From: Cryptomeria japonica
Lineage: Eukaryota > Streptophyta > Pinopsida > Cupressales > Cupressaceae
Direction of reading: 5' to 3'
Assembly: GCF_030272615.1 (NCBI RefSeq)
Contig: NC_081405.1
Span: forward strand, 310,139,235-310,203,234
DNA length: 64,000 bases
A model generated the notes under the pieces. The model was not told the origin of the DNA. It worked only from the letters and a program-made list of their open reading frames with translations, and did no database searches. Below, one piece after another: positions 34,390 to 46,725 of the stretch (within the stretch, counting starts at the first letter, position 1; each line of letters starts with the position of its first letter). The position numbers were made by a program, and so were the translations under genes.

Positions 34390-35212
34390 ATTCATTTTTG
34401 TTTTTCAAAGCTATTATTGTACAAGACCTTCCATGACATAGAAAGGGATATTTTATAGGATAATAACTCCATAGTAGAAAAGTGGGAGTCATTGAACTAT
34501 AATGCTGGCATGTGCAACAAACAACAACTTTAGAAAATGTTGAAAACACCAATGATTCTTAAATAGAAGAAAATAAAGTGGTTAAAGAAAATACCATACA
34601 ACATGAATGGGAAATCATACCTGGATTGCATAATGGCCAAAATATTACAGTTTCTAAAATAGATATATTAGGCAGAAGAGATATTGATAAAAATATAAAT
34701 TGGTCTAATTAATATCAGGATGAAGAGCAGACAATCAAAGCAATCAATTTCATAAAAAATATGAAAGATCATGGATGTCTCATATTTGATGATATACCAC
34801 AATGCATTAACTATGCAACACTCGGTGAGAAATAACAAAAGAAAATGGATATAATTATGACACTACCATTGTAATAAATGTGGGGCGCCTTTGTTCATGA
34901 TAATCAAGGAACAACAGGAATAGGAAAGTCATAATTAATTGGCACCATGTCGTTCTCCACTTCTATTACTTACATTGATAGGAGTTGCTACCTTCAATAT
35001 AGGAGCCTCAACAATTTAGTCCAAATTGAGAATCCCGATGAAATATTTTTGTCAACTAGAAGGAACAAGACTCACAAGTTTTCAAGAAGAAATGACACAT
35101 ATCCAATACATTTTTATTGATGAAATGAGCTTCATTGGTCAAAACATGATAGAAAATATAGATACTCAACTCAGATAGACATTTCCACAAAGTGCAGACC
35201 TAAGCTCTATAG
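34390..35212 (+). pseudogene. Helitron Pif1-type helicase, first exon part
   Basis: Degenerate frames contain HGCLIFDDIPQCINYATLGEK (in the Helitron linker), the ATP-binding loop GTTGIGKS (Walker A, about 34908-34932) and FIDEMSFIG (Walker B, about 35110-35140), then a QLR-TFPQSADLSSIG segment that ends at a splice-donor-like AG|GT at 35212/35213. The next expected residues of the Pif1 family (the GD.GQLPPV block) are absent here and present at 51265 onward in a compatible phase. Several stops and frameshifts. Confidence 0.82.
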
Positions 35213-35225
35213 GTATACCATTATT
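35211..35225. repeat. Target sequence copy 1, overlapping the splice donor
   Basis: AGGTATACCATTATT. Related copies are at 43245-43256 (AGGTATACCATA) and 51141-51155 (exact). Its second to fourth bases form the exon/intron AG|GT junction. Confidence 0.85.
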
Positions 35226-35407
35226 TTTTAATATGGGAAAATAGGTTTTGATGGGTCCCTGAAACCCAGTATAGTCAATAAATCAAAAGATAAACATTAC
35301 AGCACAACAAAAAGACAACAAACAAAAGAAAGACAGTTGGCGAACAAAACGCCAGCAAACAAGAGAATGCGGATTACAAACCAAAAAAGACTGATAATAG
35401 TCCAGGC
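35226..35407 (-). other. LINE A 3' untranslated tail
   Basis: Minus-strand, T-rich sequence ending with GGGTTTCAGGGACCCATCA, then AACCTATTTTCCC and an A-run. The block is shared with 3825-3868 and, in tandem form, with 5073-5188, and is the probable recognition site for LINE A reverse transcriptase. Confidence 0.75.
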
Positions 35408-37059
35408 TTAGGTTAATTTTCAAAGCATCTCTGCCGCTTCAAGCTCCATCTATTCCATGTTGTCCAATACCCACTTAATCTCGTCAATCTCCTTACTGTG
35501 GCTTTGCATCCTTTTTGTGCTTTCTCTCATTCTTCTCCCTAGCCCTGTGTCCCTATCATCTGGGGTGTCATCCTTAACATCAATAATACCCACCATGACC
35601 TTATCCCCTTGGTAGTTCTCGGGCCGAGGCAGCTTTCAAAATCTTGTGGCTTTGTTCCCCTATTGTTTTGAGTGTTTTCTCAATACCATCAAGTCTCTTT
35701 TTAGTTTCTCCTTCTCTTTTTTCCAGGCCAAGAAATCTTTTGCGGTTGGCATTGATAATCTCCTTAGCATTACCAATCACCTTGGTGAGCTCATTGAGAC
35801 ATTCTAGAAGGGAATTGAACTTTTCAAAGCCTAAACCTTGTAATGTCTCAATTTTTCTTGCTTCCTGAGCTTGCTTGGTTTTGATGCCATCAATTTCCTT
35901 ATGCACCCAGCTAAGCACCTATTTGAGGCTTTCCATTCCATTATTGATGCAGAGATCAATATTCAAGTGATGCTCTTCCTGCTTCTTATCACTAGTAGTG
36001 TTAAGATTAACGTCTAGGACAACCTCCCTATCCTCAAAGCTTTGAGATTCTTTCATTGTCGTGTCCTCCCCCATTAATCCCTTCTCCTTTAAATCAGTCC
36101 TGAGTGGTGACTGGTATGTGGTTCCTGCTTCCTTGCTTTTAGAAGTCTTCTTTTTTTTCTTCGGGCTCACAAGGGTTTGGACCCCCTCACTTCTAGTGTC
36201 CATGTCATTATCAGTTCCACACTCCTCCTCACACCAACTATCATCCTCCCCTCTCTGCTTCTTTTTGGCAAACCCTTTGTTATGTTCCCCTACTCTCTTT
36301 TTTTTGTTTCTTCTGCTTGACCCAACAATTAGAGAGTCGTCCTCTGTCTCCTCTTCCGTATCATAGCCATTGCCTTCTTCCTCATCAGAGTCATGAAAAT
36401 CCTCATTCGAGTCAAAAATCTCAGCTATATTCAATTAGATAATCATGTTCTTGATGTGATTATATAGAATCACCATCAAACCTTCATGCATTGTAGGGTT
36501 AATACTGGGCTTGGAAATTGCATCCTTGATCCCCACATTAAGGGCATAGAAAAGATAATAGGGAAGATAAATTTTATCTTTATACCTAAAATGATTAAGT
36601 AAAACAAAATGGCAGTTGTAAACCCTAATGTATCTACCATCAAGCGTGATAAACTCCATAATAGCAAGAAGAACCTTACTCCAAATTAACTTAATTACCT
36701 TTGGTGAAAAAGTAGGTATGGCTTCCCTTCCCCAGTCTAACCCTTTCCTCCTCATTTTTCAGAAATTTCTTAAAGTCAGTGTTTGAAATATTTTTATCCC
36801 TATAAAACTTGATGCCCTCCATCGGAAGACTAGTTGCCTCTGCTATCATAGTTTTGGTCACCTTGACCTTCCTATTTCCAATGGTTAGCGTCCCTTCATT
36901 CTAGCCCTTCTTGAAGATTCTCATGATTTCGGGTCATTTGTCTTGCATATTTTCCATAAAATCCATCATCTTGGCCACTTGAAGGATAGCCCAGACTTGT
37001 GGACAACTCTTCCATTTCTCAATGGTGGTAGCCTCCGTTCTCTTTCATTTACCCCCCAT
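35408..37059 (-). pseudogene. LINE A ORF3: acidic, basic-patch, coiled-coil protein
   Basis: I place the start at an ATG (37059) that opens MGGK; the end is at a stop at 35408, about 550 codons with several stops and frameshifts. Order on the minus strand: a folded-looking N-terminal region (TTIEKWKSCPQVWAILQVAK, GTLTIGNRKVKVTKTMIAEA); a continuation at 36435-36755 (WSKVLLAIMEFITLDGRYIR, HEGLMVILYNHIKN); an acidic run (DSDEEEGNGYDTEEETEDD); basic patches (NKKKRV, KKKKKTSK) that could be nuclear signals; and a coiled coil (35601-35918: ECLNELTKVIGNAKEIIN, IGEQSHKILKAA). The C-terminal half matches the truncated LINE at 2640-3659. I do not recognise the N-terminal domain. Function unknown. Confidence 0.7.
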
Positions 37060-37394
37060 GATCCTGTTGATACCAATAATTTGTAGCTCCCACCTGATTC
37101 TTTCCTTCACAACAGGCTCTCTATGATAGCCAGTTCGTGTTTTGTAGGAGTTTCTGATGCTATTGTTGAAGAGGGATAACAATGCCCATAAAGCATACGA
37201 AGTTAGCCAATAATGATTGTTGTACTTCCTTCTTAGTAGCCTACAGAACTAGCGCCTACTGCAACGACATCTACTTACACTTCGAGAAATGATATCAAAT
37301 CTGTCCCTTCTTAGCATGCAATCTTTCATAAACTAATATGTCGCGTGCCACACTCAATAGCTCCCTTTTTCCTTTTTAGGTAATAATTATCTCA

Positions 37395-40300
37395 CTCCAT
37401 ACTGCCACATTGGATTCCTAGTCAGCACTCCAGTTAGCCTCTCTATAGATATGTGTGATGTGGCATTTTTGAAACCCCTCAATCAACTCTCTGGCTGACT
37501 CAATGATGTTCTTGATAGTCCATGAAGATTGATGATTATCAAGAAGGCAGTTAACGATGTTTTTAGAGTCGCCTTCCAACCAAAGCATTTTAACCCCTAA
37601 ATTAGAGGCCAATTTAATAGATTGAAGTGTCCCCATAGCTTCCACCATATGATTGGTTTGAATACCTAAGGGATAGGCTACCTCTCCAGTGCAAAAACCA
37701 GCTTGATTTTGGATGACACCACCACAACCAGCTGGACCTAGATTTCCTTTCACCGCCCCATCAAAGTTGGCCTTGAACCACTCACTGGGGGGAAATGACT
37801 AGCAACACAAGCTTCTATTAATTTCGTTGATATTAGAGCCCAAAGAGGCTAGGATATTCCATCTTTTGAGAACATCAAAGTCCTCCTTACTGGTACAACT
37901 ATGCACTCCCCTGGCCATTACATTCTCAACATAGTTATTTTTTATCTTGACCCAAACCACTTAAGAGGTGTTAATGTCATTCTAAAATATTCTATTATTT
38001 CTCTCTTTCTATATCCCCCAAAGGATATGGGCAAATGAGAACTTCCAAAGATTCCTTATGGTGATGTTATTGGTGGAATAATGCCATCTTCTAAAAGAAT
38101 CCAGCATCTCCTTCTGGAAAACCCAATTCAGCCCCCACATTTGAAAAAACATCCCCCAAATAGGAGTAGTATAAGGACAGTCTAAAAAGATTTGGTTCAC
38201 AGATTCCTCATTATTAAGACAAAGGTAGCAATAGTTAGGGAAACAAGATCCTCTCTTTATTAAGTTGTCAGTGGTAAGAATCTTTTTTTGCAAAAAGATC
38301 CACAAAAAGATGTTGATTTTGGGAGTCAACCCTGGATACCAAGCCTTGGCCCAACACGGAATAGGATCTTGGGAATGTGCTAGTAAAAGGACAATAGAGG
38401 AGACCGAATAATTTCTAGATGAAGTTCCACCCCACACCATATGGTCTTCCCTTCTGGGATTCAAGATTGCATGATTGATCATTAAGTTTACCTGCTTGAG
38501 TTTGGGATCAATGGGTCTAAGGTCCACACACATTTGATCTTTCCAATAATCAGCCACTTTGGTACCTATCTTCTCCTTGCAACTCTACATGAGTGTGTGA
38601 GAATCCAGCTTATTAAGAGGGGCTCCTCCAATCCAAGCATCTTCCCAAGAGTTCACCTTCCTGCCATCACCAAGGGCCCAAACATTGCCAAGATTAGCAA
38701 CACCTTTAGCCTGGATAACACTATCCCAAATGAAAGACCCTCTTGGTATCTAATCTGAGACTAGGAACTCCTCAATGGTGGGAGCTTTCCTTAAGTACTT
38801 AGCCTTCTAGATATCATTTCATTCTCCTTTTCCCTGATAAGTTCTACATATTTGTTTTGCCAAGAGAGTTTTGTTCAAAGTTCTAATATTCCTAAGACCC
38901 AAGCCCCCCTTCTTTTTAGGTTTACAAACACTTTCCTAGGCTATGAGAGCCATTTTCTTCTTCTCCTCCACCCCTGACCACAAGAAGGATTTCTGGATTT
39001 TCTCAATGGCATCAAAAAATTTGCTAGGGATTTTAAAAAGGCTTAGAGCATACACTAGGAGACTTTGGAGGGAATATTTTAAGAGTTGGACTTTTCCAGC
39101 TTGACTAAGAAGGGTCCCTTTCCAACCAGCTAGCTTTCTGATGAATCTATCAACAAGACTATTCTAGAACAACTCCAAGGGTTTCAATCCCAAGGGGAGG
39201 CCTAGGTAGATAGCTAGAGGCTTACCAATTTGGCAACCAAGGATCTAAGCCATTCTGATTTGTTTGTCTTTCAAGGTATTGAAGAAGAAAACAAAACTTA
39301 TCTCCTAATTGATGGCTTGACCAATTGCTTTGCTATAAGTGTTGAGAAGGTTCTTCATATTGGAAGCTTCTTTGATAGTGGATGATCCCATTAAAATGAT
39401 ATTATCAACAAATTGTTGATGAGCGCAACCTCTAAAACCAGAAGAAGGTGAAATACCACAAAGGAGCCCCTCAGAAATGGAGTTGCTGATAAATCTACCC
39501 AGACATTCAGCCAAGATGATGAAGAGTATGGGGGATATAGGATCCCCCTTCATGATACTCCTAGAAGTTTTGAAGAAAGTGGAAGGCACCCCATTGACAA
39601 TGACAAAAAAAGAAGGGGTTGAGATGAGTTGTTCAATCATCTTAATGAATCTCACTCCAAATCCAAAAGCCCCCAACACCTTACTAAAGAAACTCTAGTC
39701 CACTCGATCATAGACTTTAGACAAATCGAGCTTCATCAGAAATCCTTATTTTTTTGAATCCACCAACGAATGAGTGTTTTTATGGATAGCTATGATGGAG
39801 TCAAGGATTTGTCTACCTAGAACAAAACCACTCTGTTGAGGCAAAAAGATCAGAGGAAGAATCCTTAACAACCTGCTAGTAACCACTTTAGAAATTATTT
39901 TATAAAAAGAGTTGGATAAGCTTATTTGTCAGAACTTATCCATAGAATCAACTCTCGGGCATTTGGGAATCAGAACCAGAAAGGTAGCATTAAGTTCCTT
40001 TAAGATCATTCTTGCCCCAAAGAACTCCTGCACACCTTTAACAACATCAGCTTTGAGGATGTCCTAGAAGGTTTGGAAGAAGAATAACGAGAAACCATCT
40101 GGGCCCAAGGCTTTGTTCCTGTCAAAAGAAAAGATTGCTTTTTTAACTTCCTCCGTAGAAGGGATGGCTTTCAAGACCTTGTTATGATCCTTTCTAATAG
40201 TAGGGGGGATATTGTCAAGGATGGCCTTCTGAGATTGACTGTCTAAACCAGAGTGCGTCAAAAGAAGTGACGTAAAGAAGTTCCTAACTTCCTTCCCAAT

Positions 40301-41480
40301 CTCATCATTCTTCTTCATTTTAGTTCCCCTGATTTTTTAGCTTTAAGATTTTGTTAGCCGCCTTGTGTTTCATCACAGTCATATGGAAGAATCTAGTATT
40401 TTTGTCCCCTGCTTTAAGCCATAGGGATTTGGACCTTTGTTTCTAGAATTCCTCTTCTCTTATGATAATCTTGTGGTACTTCACCAACACTTCATTTTCC
40501 TCACTGATTAAAACTTCATTGTATCCACTAATTTGGATTTAATACTGCATTTCCTTAAGTTCCAACTAAGTTTTAGTTTTGGGAGCAAACAGATCTCCAA
40601 AAACCTCCTTATTCCATTTTTAAATATTGTCCTTCACATTTCATAATTTTTTGGCAACTCTATACATAGTAGTTCCTTTAACATCAATGGACCACCACAT
40701 CTCAATGACCTATGCTAGGTTAGGGTGATCAAGCCACATCCTTTCAAATCTAAACAGGCAATTTCTTTTAACAATAATATTATCAGTAGTAAAAATCACA
40801 CAGAAATGTTCAGTACCTATTCTAGAGATAGCGAAGAGGATTCACTAATAATGATTAAACCACTCATTAGAAATGAGGGCCCTATCAAGTCTAACTTGAA
40901 TGAGGTCATCTCCCATCCTTCTATTTGACCATGTAAACTTGGCCCCCTGAAGCTCAATATCGTGCAAGCCTTGGTCGATGATAAAGTTCAAAAGATCCAT
41001 TCTGCTATCCAGCTGAGAGGGGACACCTCCAAACTTCTCATTGTCTTTGAGGGGGGTATTGAAATCCCCCATAACAATCCACATATCATTCTTTTAGAGG
41101 GTCCTAATAGTCTCCAACTTTCTCCAAAATATTCTTCTACCTTATCTATTATTAGGGACATAAATATCGGTAAGAAGAAAAGAGGTCCCATCCCCAATGT
41201 GATGGAACCTAATAAAAGCCAAGTTGCTATCCTGCATGACTAGCTCCCCAGAAACCCGCTTTAAGTTCCAAAAAATAGCTATGCCCCCTGAAGCCCCATC
41301 AAAGCTTCCACCACAAACTTCCCCATTCTTAAAAAGCTTAATCTTTTCAACTTTCTCTTTAATCATTTTAGTTTCTTGGATAATAACAATGTCCAGTTTA
41401 TGTTCTCTAACTAGATTTCTAAGAACATCCTATTTATGTGGACTATTCAGTCCATGTATATTCCATGAGATTATTTTCAT
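37395..41480 (-). pseudogene. LINE A ORF2: endonuclease, reverse transcriptase, RNase H
   Basis: Starts at 41480 with MKIISWNIHGLNSPHK, an AP-endonuclease-type opening. Endonuclease marks are IQETK (near 41375), MGDFNT (near 41070) and TWSNRR. The reverse transcriptase spans about 40320-39300, with ALGPDGFSLFFFQTF and MKGDPISPILFIILAE; its active site reads FVDNII, where FADDT is expected, so one catalytic Asp is Asn. A zinc-binding region (38009-38557) holds PKINIFLWIFLQKKILTTD and CYLCLNNEESVNQIFLDCP. RNase H (37418-37753) holds GNLGPAGCGGVIQN, EAMGTLQSIKLA, LEGDSKN and IYREANWSAD. The enzyme would nick target DNA and copy the RNA in place. Broken by many stops. Confidence 0.88.
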
Positions 41481-43206
41481 TTTTTAACTAGGGAACATAC
41501 CTCATGGATGGTCATTTGAGTTTCATCTTCTATGTTCTTGTTGGCCTCTTGATCTCTAATCTGGCTTTCTTTTTTCCTTCCAGGAGGAGATGGGTTGAAA
41601 CCCATATCAGCTTTGCTCTGGTATCTTGTCTTGATTGAATTTGCCTGAGGGGTAGATTTAGGCCCTTTCTTGACCCCTCTCTTCTACTTTACAACTTCAT
41701 TTGTATTTCCATCTTCCTCTTGAGTGGTTGTCTTTTGGTCTACTTCATCAACCTTTGCCCACTTAGCATTAAGCAATGAGGTCATAGGTGATTGTTGAGT
41801 GGTGGCTTGTACCATTTCTACAGATTGTTGTGATCCTAACAATGAGATCCCTCCAAGGATAAAGCATCTATGAGCTTCTTCAAAATCACCACTGAGTCCT
41901 GCTCTGCTGGTAATTTTTGTTATGTGGTTTGAATCTGCTTCCTCATTGTTTTGTAACACCACCTATATCTCTCCTTCTTCCAGGTTATCACTCTTTTGAT
42001 CCTCCTAATTGATATCTTGTCTATCATCTTTACCAGTTTGATCCATTTTACCTTTATCATTCAAAGGTATTTTTGGGTTTTCTCCATTAACATTTATTTG
42101 TTGCTCTATCATGTCAAGGATAATGACACTCAAGGCCTCATCGATTATGTTCTCTTTTCAGAGCTCTTTGGTTTCTTAATAGGGTTTTTTGCTTTCTATT
42201 GTAATGTCCTTTCTTTCTTTTCTTTCTCTTTGGCCACCTGAAGGGGCATTTCCTTGCTGTATGTCCTGCTTTTTGGCAATGAAAGCAAGCGAAAGTGATA
42301 CTTTCATATTCCAGAGGTTGGTTCAATTTTCCCAATCTAGAGTTGATTTCAATGGATAAAGGCATATTTGTTCCTTGCGTAGCTCTGACGCAGATCCTGG
42401 CAATAGTAAGTCTTCTTCTAGTCGTAGTTATGGGGTCCATTGAGAGGAGTTCACCAAAAGAGCTAGCGACACTTTTAAACACATCTTCTACCCAAAATTC
42501 TATGGGAAGGCCCGACAGTCTCACCCATACAAGAGCATGGACCAAAAAAAAATTCATTAAGTTCCATCTTAGGCGTCCATTTTTGCAGAGCTAGCGTTGC
42601 TTTACCGATCAGCCAGGGACCACCACAGAGCACTCTTGACATATCTTCCTTGCAAGAGAAGGCCAAAGACAATGCCCCTTTTGACATAGCTGTGATCTCC
42701 ACTTGACCTTGAAGATACTATTTGCATTTAGCAAAAGCCCTAACAACATCAATGTTTGGTCTGGGACCCAAAAATTTTCCAACTAGTGTCATTGCCATAA
42801 TGTTGATGTTATGGTCAATAACAGGGTCTGGGATTTCAAAAGCAATTCTACCCTTTTCAAGGTCTAATATATTGTGCACTGGGGGGAGCGAGGATTTTCC
42901 ACTCGGTTTGACACCGAATAGAGAATTCCAAGACCAACTAATGTCCCTTCACAACGATTCTTGCCTAGGAGTGTTTTCAACATGTGAATCATCCTTTTTT
43001 CCATCAGGATCGATGGGCTTCTCACCTGCTTGTGGGTCCTCATCCGCTAGGTCCTTTCCACTCGACTCAGAGGAATATGTGTTGTCCCTAGAGTCGTTCT
43101 TACCCTTCTACCCCTGGTTTTCTTGTCCATTGTAGGGTTTCCCGCCCTACCCTAGATTCAAATGTCCCGCCTCTCTATTCTCCCACTCCTCTCTCTTCTC
43201 TGCCAT
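41477..43206 (-). pseudogene. LINE A ORF1: DUF4283-like protein with zinc knuckle
   Basis: Starts at an ATG at 43206, about 40 bases inside the element. After an acidic lead (SSESSGKDLADEDPQAGEK), a DUF4283-like region follows (EITAMSKGALSLAFSCKED, LCGGPWLIG, VWVRLSGLPIEFW). Next come a CCHC zinc knuckle CFHCQKAGHTARKC near 42250 and a Lys-rich patch. After a frameshift near 42140, a Gln/Thr-rich C-terminus reads through 41684-41962 to a TGA at 41479-41477. That TGA overlaps the ATG of ORF2 in ATGA. Plant LINE ORF1 proteins bind the element RNA and form the ribonucleoprotein particle. Length about 570 codons. Confidence 0.83.
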
Positions 43207-43244
43207 TGTTCTCCAATTATTTTTGTTGCTCTTTTAAAAAATTT

Positions 43245-43256
43245 AGGTATACCATA
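43245..43256. repeat. Target sequence copy 2, between the two LINEs
   Basis: AGGTATACCATA, sharing 11 bases with copies 1 and 3. It marks the end of LINE A and the poly(A) side of LINE B. Confidence 0.8.
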
Positions 43257-43440
43257 ATTTTTTTAGTTTTTATTTTTTGATTGGTAAAAGGCCGAGGCCA
43301 GAGAGATTTTATTAATAAAAAATGATAATGACAACTCCATTCAGTGTGGGCACCAGTAGGAAATAATGGAGGGAAGAAAACCCTCTGTCTAGCCCAGATC
43401 CATTAATGGACTAGAAAATTAGAGCTGAAAAAAGAACATG
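43257..43440 (-). other. LINE B 3' tail
   Basis: On the minus strand the sequence runs through ATTAATAAAATCTCTCTGGC and CTCGGCCTTTTACCAATC into A-rich DNA ending at the target copy. This type of ending (AATAAA word, CGGCCTTTTACC, A-run) is usual for plant LINEs. Confidence 0.75.
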
Positions 43441-44840
43441 ATACATGGGTCCCTGGATAATGCAAATCCAAGTGAATCTTCTTGAAAGAATACTAAAGGA
43501 TCATCCATACATTTCCTTAGTGCTATGTTTCAACCCTTCCCTAGAGAGGATTCCCTCGATCATGATTATCCACACAGCTAAAACCTGGATTTTTATTTTG
43601 CATGGTTTGGATCTAACAAATCCCCTATTCTACATAAGAGCCTTTTTACACCTTACATCCCAGAACAATGTTAGAAAGTTTGTAATAATAACAGACTTCT
43701 TAAAAAGACAAAAGCTTCAAAATTTCTAATTGATTATTATTTATTATTAAAGAAAACTTCCCTCAGCCGATACCAAGACTTAAATCTTGTCAAGATGAGA
43801 CTTGCAAGAACCCTAATTCCTACCATGCAACAGAATACTACAAAAAGTGTTAGCCAGAAAATATACCCCCATCCGTAATTCCTAGCCTATACCAAAACAT
43901 CCATTGAATAGCTTAAGAGTTGAGAGAACTATTTTCACATCCAATAATGAAGGATAGGAAATCAATGACACATTTGTTTCCCATTTAGAGCACTCAAAAT
44001 GATTTAAACAGAGAAAAACCTACCAACCATCACATATCTAAATCATGGCAGTAATCCATCTTAATTTGAAAAACCATTCCTTCATAAGACACCAACCGCT
44101 TTGCTATATATATATGTATATATGTATGTCTATGTATATATGTATATATATGATTTTGATATAGGAATTTAATAAAGATAGAGCGAAGAGCGGAGTATCA
44201 TCATTTCAAGCCCAGAGCTAAAGGGCTTCTTGATGAAAACTTCTATGACAAACGACCTTAGGGATTAGAAAATCTTCCTTATAGACAAAATACCATTTAT
44301 GCATAAGGATAGAATGCTACAAATAGAAGAATGAATACGAGAAGATAACTATATATATATATATATATATATTAATATATATCTTGTTGGAACCATTTTG
44401 ATCATAAATTAAGAGAGTGGAATAGATGCTAAGATGACAAATTACATAGCTAAAACCATAAGCAAAAAATAGTGAGCTAAATAGAGAAAATCATAACTAA
44501 GTCTAGAGAGTATAAAGATTAAACACCCATAAGTCTTTAAAATATAAGTCAAAGATAGAATGAAAGCAAGACAAAAACGGTTAAGAGTTTTAAAAGGTGA
44601 CGAAAGGAAAAACCCTAGACAAACCCTTCATTAAAGGTCCAACAATTTCTTGCCCACATCTCTAATAAAAAGGTCCCAAAAATGAAAGAAGGCCCCTCCT
44701 TCGGTAGAAGCCTCATCCTTTCCTTCCCTGCTTATGAGGGCCCCTGGATCTTGAGAACTATAGTTTTACTAAAGAGGGGGAGACAGAAGAGGGAGGAATT
44801 GGCATATTGTCCGAGATCACTATGATGTTCTCATCTTCAA
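43441..44840. other. LINE B downstream region, little to see
   Basis: Contains a 94-codon plus ORF (43445-43729) that is more likely antisense to a minus 3' untranslated region, and two TA-rich tracts (44105-44150, 44350-44372). No domain is recognisable on either strand. Confidence 0.4.
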
Positions 44841-45290
44841 GGTAATTGATAAACCATTTGTCGCGTGGGAGATTTCTAACCTACAAGAGCCATAAAAGGA
44901 AGGAAAAAAATTCCTTCTCCTAATAGGGCTATAAGCTATAAAGGCCTGAAGATCTTCTATAGCTCGAATGGGGAATCGTGGGACTAGTTTATTCATCCTG
45001 ATAAGGATATCGTAATCCTGAGGCTTTGGAGAAGTAAGTTATTTATCAATCTTGAAAACCACCCTCTCCAATTCGCCTAACATTTACTTTTTGAAGACCT
45101 TTTTGCAAAGCTTCACCACTACATTTTTGTCTTTCTCAAGATGCATAGCTATTGCTAAGAAAGCAGGAGAGTTAATGCTTTGTGAAAGACATCTCATCTA
45201 GCCATGGAGAAAAGGAGGATGCAAATAAATGATCGATATCAGATGGTCAGGATGCAAATGGAGCGATCTCAAGGATCTAAGAAATAATCA
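44840..45290 (-). pseudogene. Decayed coding remnant of unknown family
   Basis: One minus-strand frame stays protein-like for about 150 codons despite three or four stops: LHPDHLISIIYLHPPFLHG, SINSPAFLAIAMHLEKDKN, KLCKKVF, GELERVVFKI, PQDYDILIRMNKLVPRFPIR, AIEDLQAFIAYSPIRRRNFF. It lies downstream of LINE B RNase H and upstream of its tail, the same relative place as ORF3 in LINE A, but I see no sequence similarity to ORF3. It may be a diverged third ORF or a separate gene fragment. Confidence 0.4.
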
Positions 45291-45479
45291 CCACCACCTA
45301 AAAACATACTAGAGTACCATCACATTGGTACTAAGCGAGGAGGAGTTGCTGACGAAGGACCTCCGAAAGAGGAAAGCCAAAACTTAAGCTAAAACAACCA
45401 AATCTTAATGCTAAAAATGGCCAAACTAAGCCTAGAAGGCTTAGAGAAGAAGATAAGGCTAACTCTGAGGGGATTAATA

Positions 45480-46030
<551 letters not shown>

Positions 46031-46514
46031 GTCACATAAATCTGTCGAATTAATTAAATGAATACTTAGTATTTATTTGATTATTTAACCATCAATTAAT
46101 AATTAATTAAATTAATATTTAATTAATTCATCTTAACCCTCTTCTCCTATTAATTAAATAAATTATTTGATTTATTTGATTTAATTCACTTAACCAAATT
46201 CAGACCATTAATTAAATAAATAAATCATATTTATTTAATTAAATATTCTCTCACATTTAAATAAATTAATATTTATTTAAATCCCCCAAAATCCCACCTC
46301 TCACATTTAAATAAATTAACATTTATTTAAATCACCTTTATCCTCTACCCACTTGCATTTTCCTACAAATGCAAGTTGCACAATTATTTTAAATAAATAA
46401 TTTATTTAAATCACCTTTATCCTCCACCCACTTGTATTTTCCTACAAAAGCAAGTTGCACAACTATTTTAAATAAATTATTTATTTAAAATCCTATTTAT
46501 CCTCACCCATTTGA

Positions 46515-46725
46515 AACCTTTAATGGTTTCCCTTAAAGTCTTCAAAACTTAATGGCTTTAAAGTCTTCAAACTTGATGGCTTCCTTCTATAGTCTTCTTA
46601 AGCCTTTAATGGTTTCCCTTAAAGTCTTCAAACTTAATGGCTTCCCTTAAAGTCTTCTTAAGACTTTAATTGCTTCCCTTAAAGTCTTCAAGCCTTTAAT
46701 GGTTTCCCTCAAAGTCTTCAAGCAT
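46515..46725. repeat. Tandem repeats inside the solo LTR
   Basis: Imperfect units of roughly 30 bases around AATGGTTTCCCTTAAAGTCTTC, here alternating AATGG(T/C)TTCCCTTAAAG and TCTTCAAGCCTTT; about six units. Confidence 0.75.

Larger units (their letters stand above)
35226..43244 (-). mobile_element. LINE A, near full-length, with three ORFs
   Basis: An 8.0-kb minus-strand element between target copies 1 and 2. From its 5' end: ORF1 (gag-like), ORF2 (endonuclease, reverse transcriptase, zinc-binding region, RNase H), ORF3 (acidic coiled-coil), then a 3' tail ending TATTAAAAAAT next to the target copy. The same tail is on the truncated copy at 2637-3868. It is antisense to the host Helitron. 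The order of ORF1 and ORF2 is that of plant L1-like LINEs carrying RNase H; ORF3 after RNase H is not something I know as standard. Many stops and frameshifts make it inactive. Confidence 0.87.

Noticed and set aside
35644-36366. Plus-strand ORFs at 35644-35868 and 36061-36366
   Set aside because: Antisense shadows of the LINE A ORF3 acidic and coiled-coil parts.
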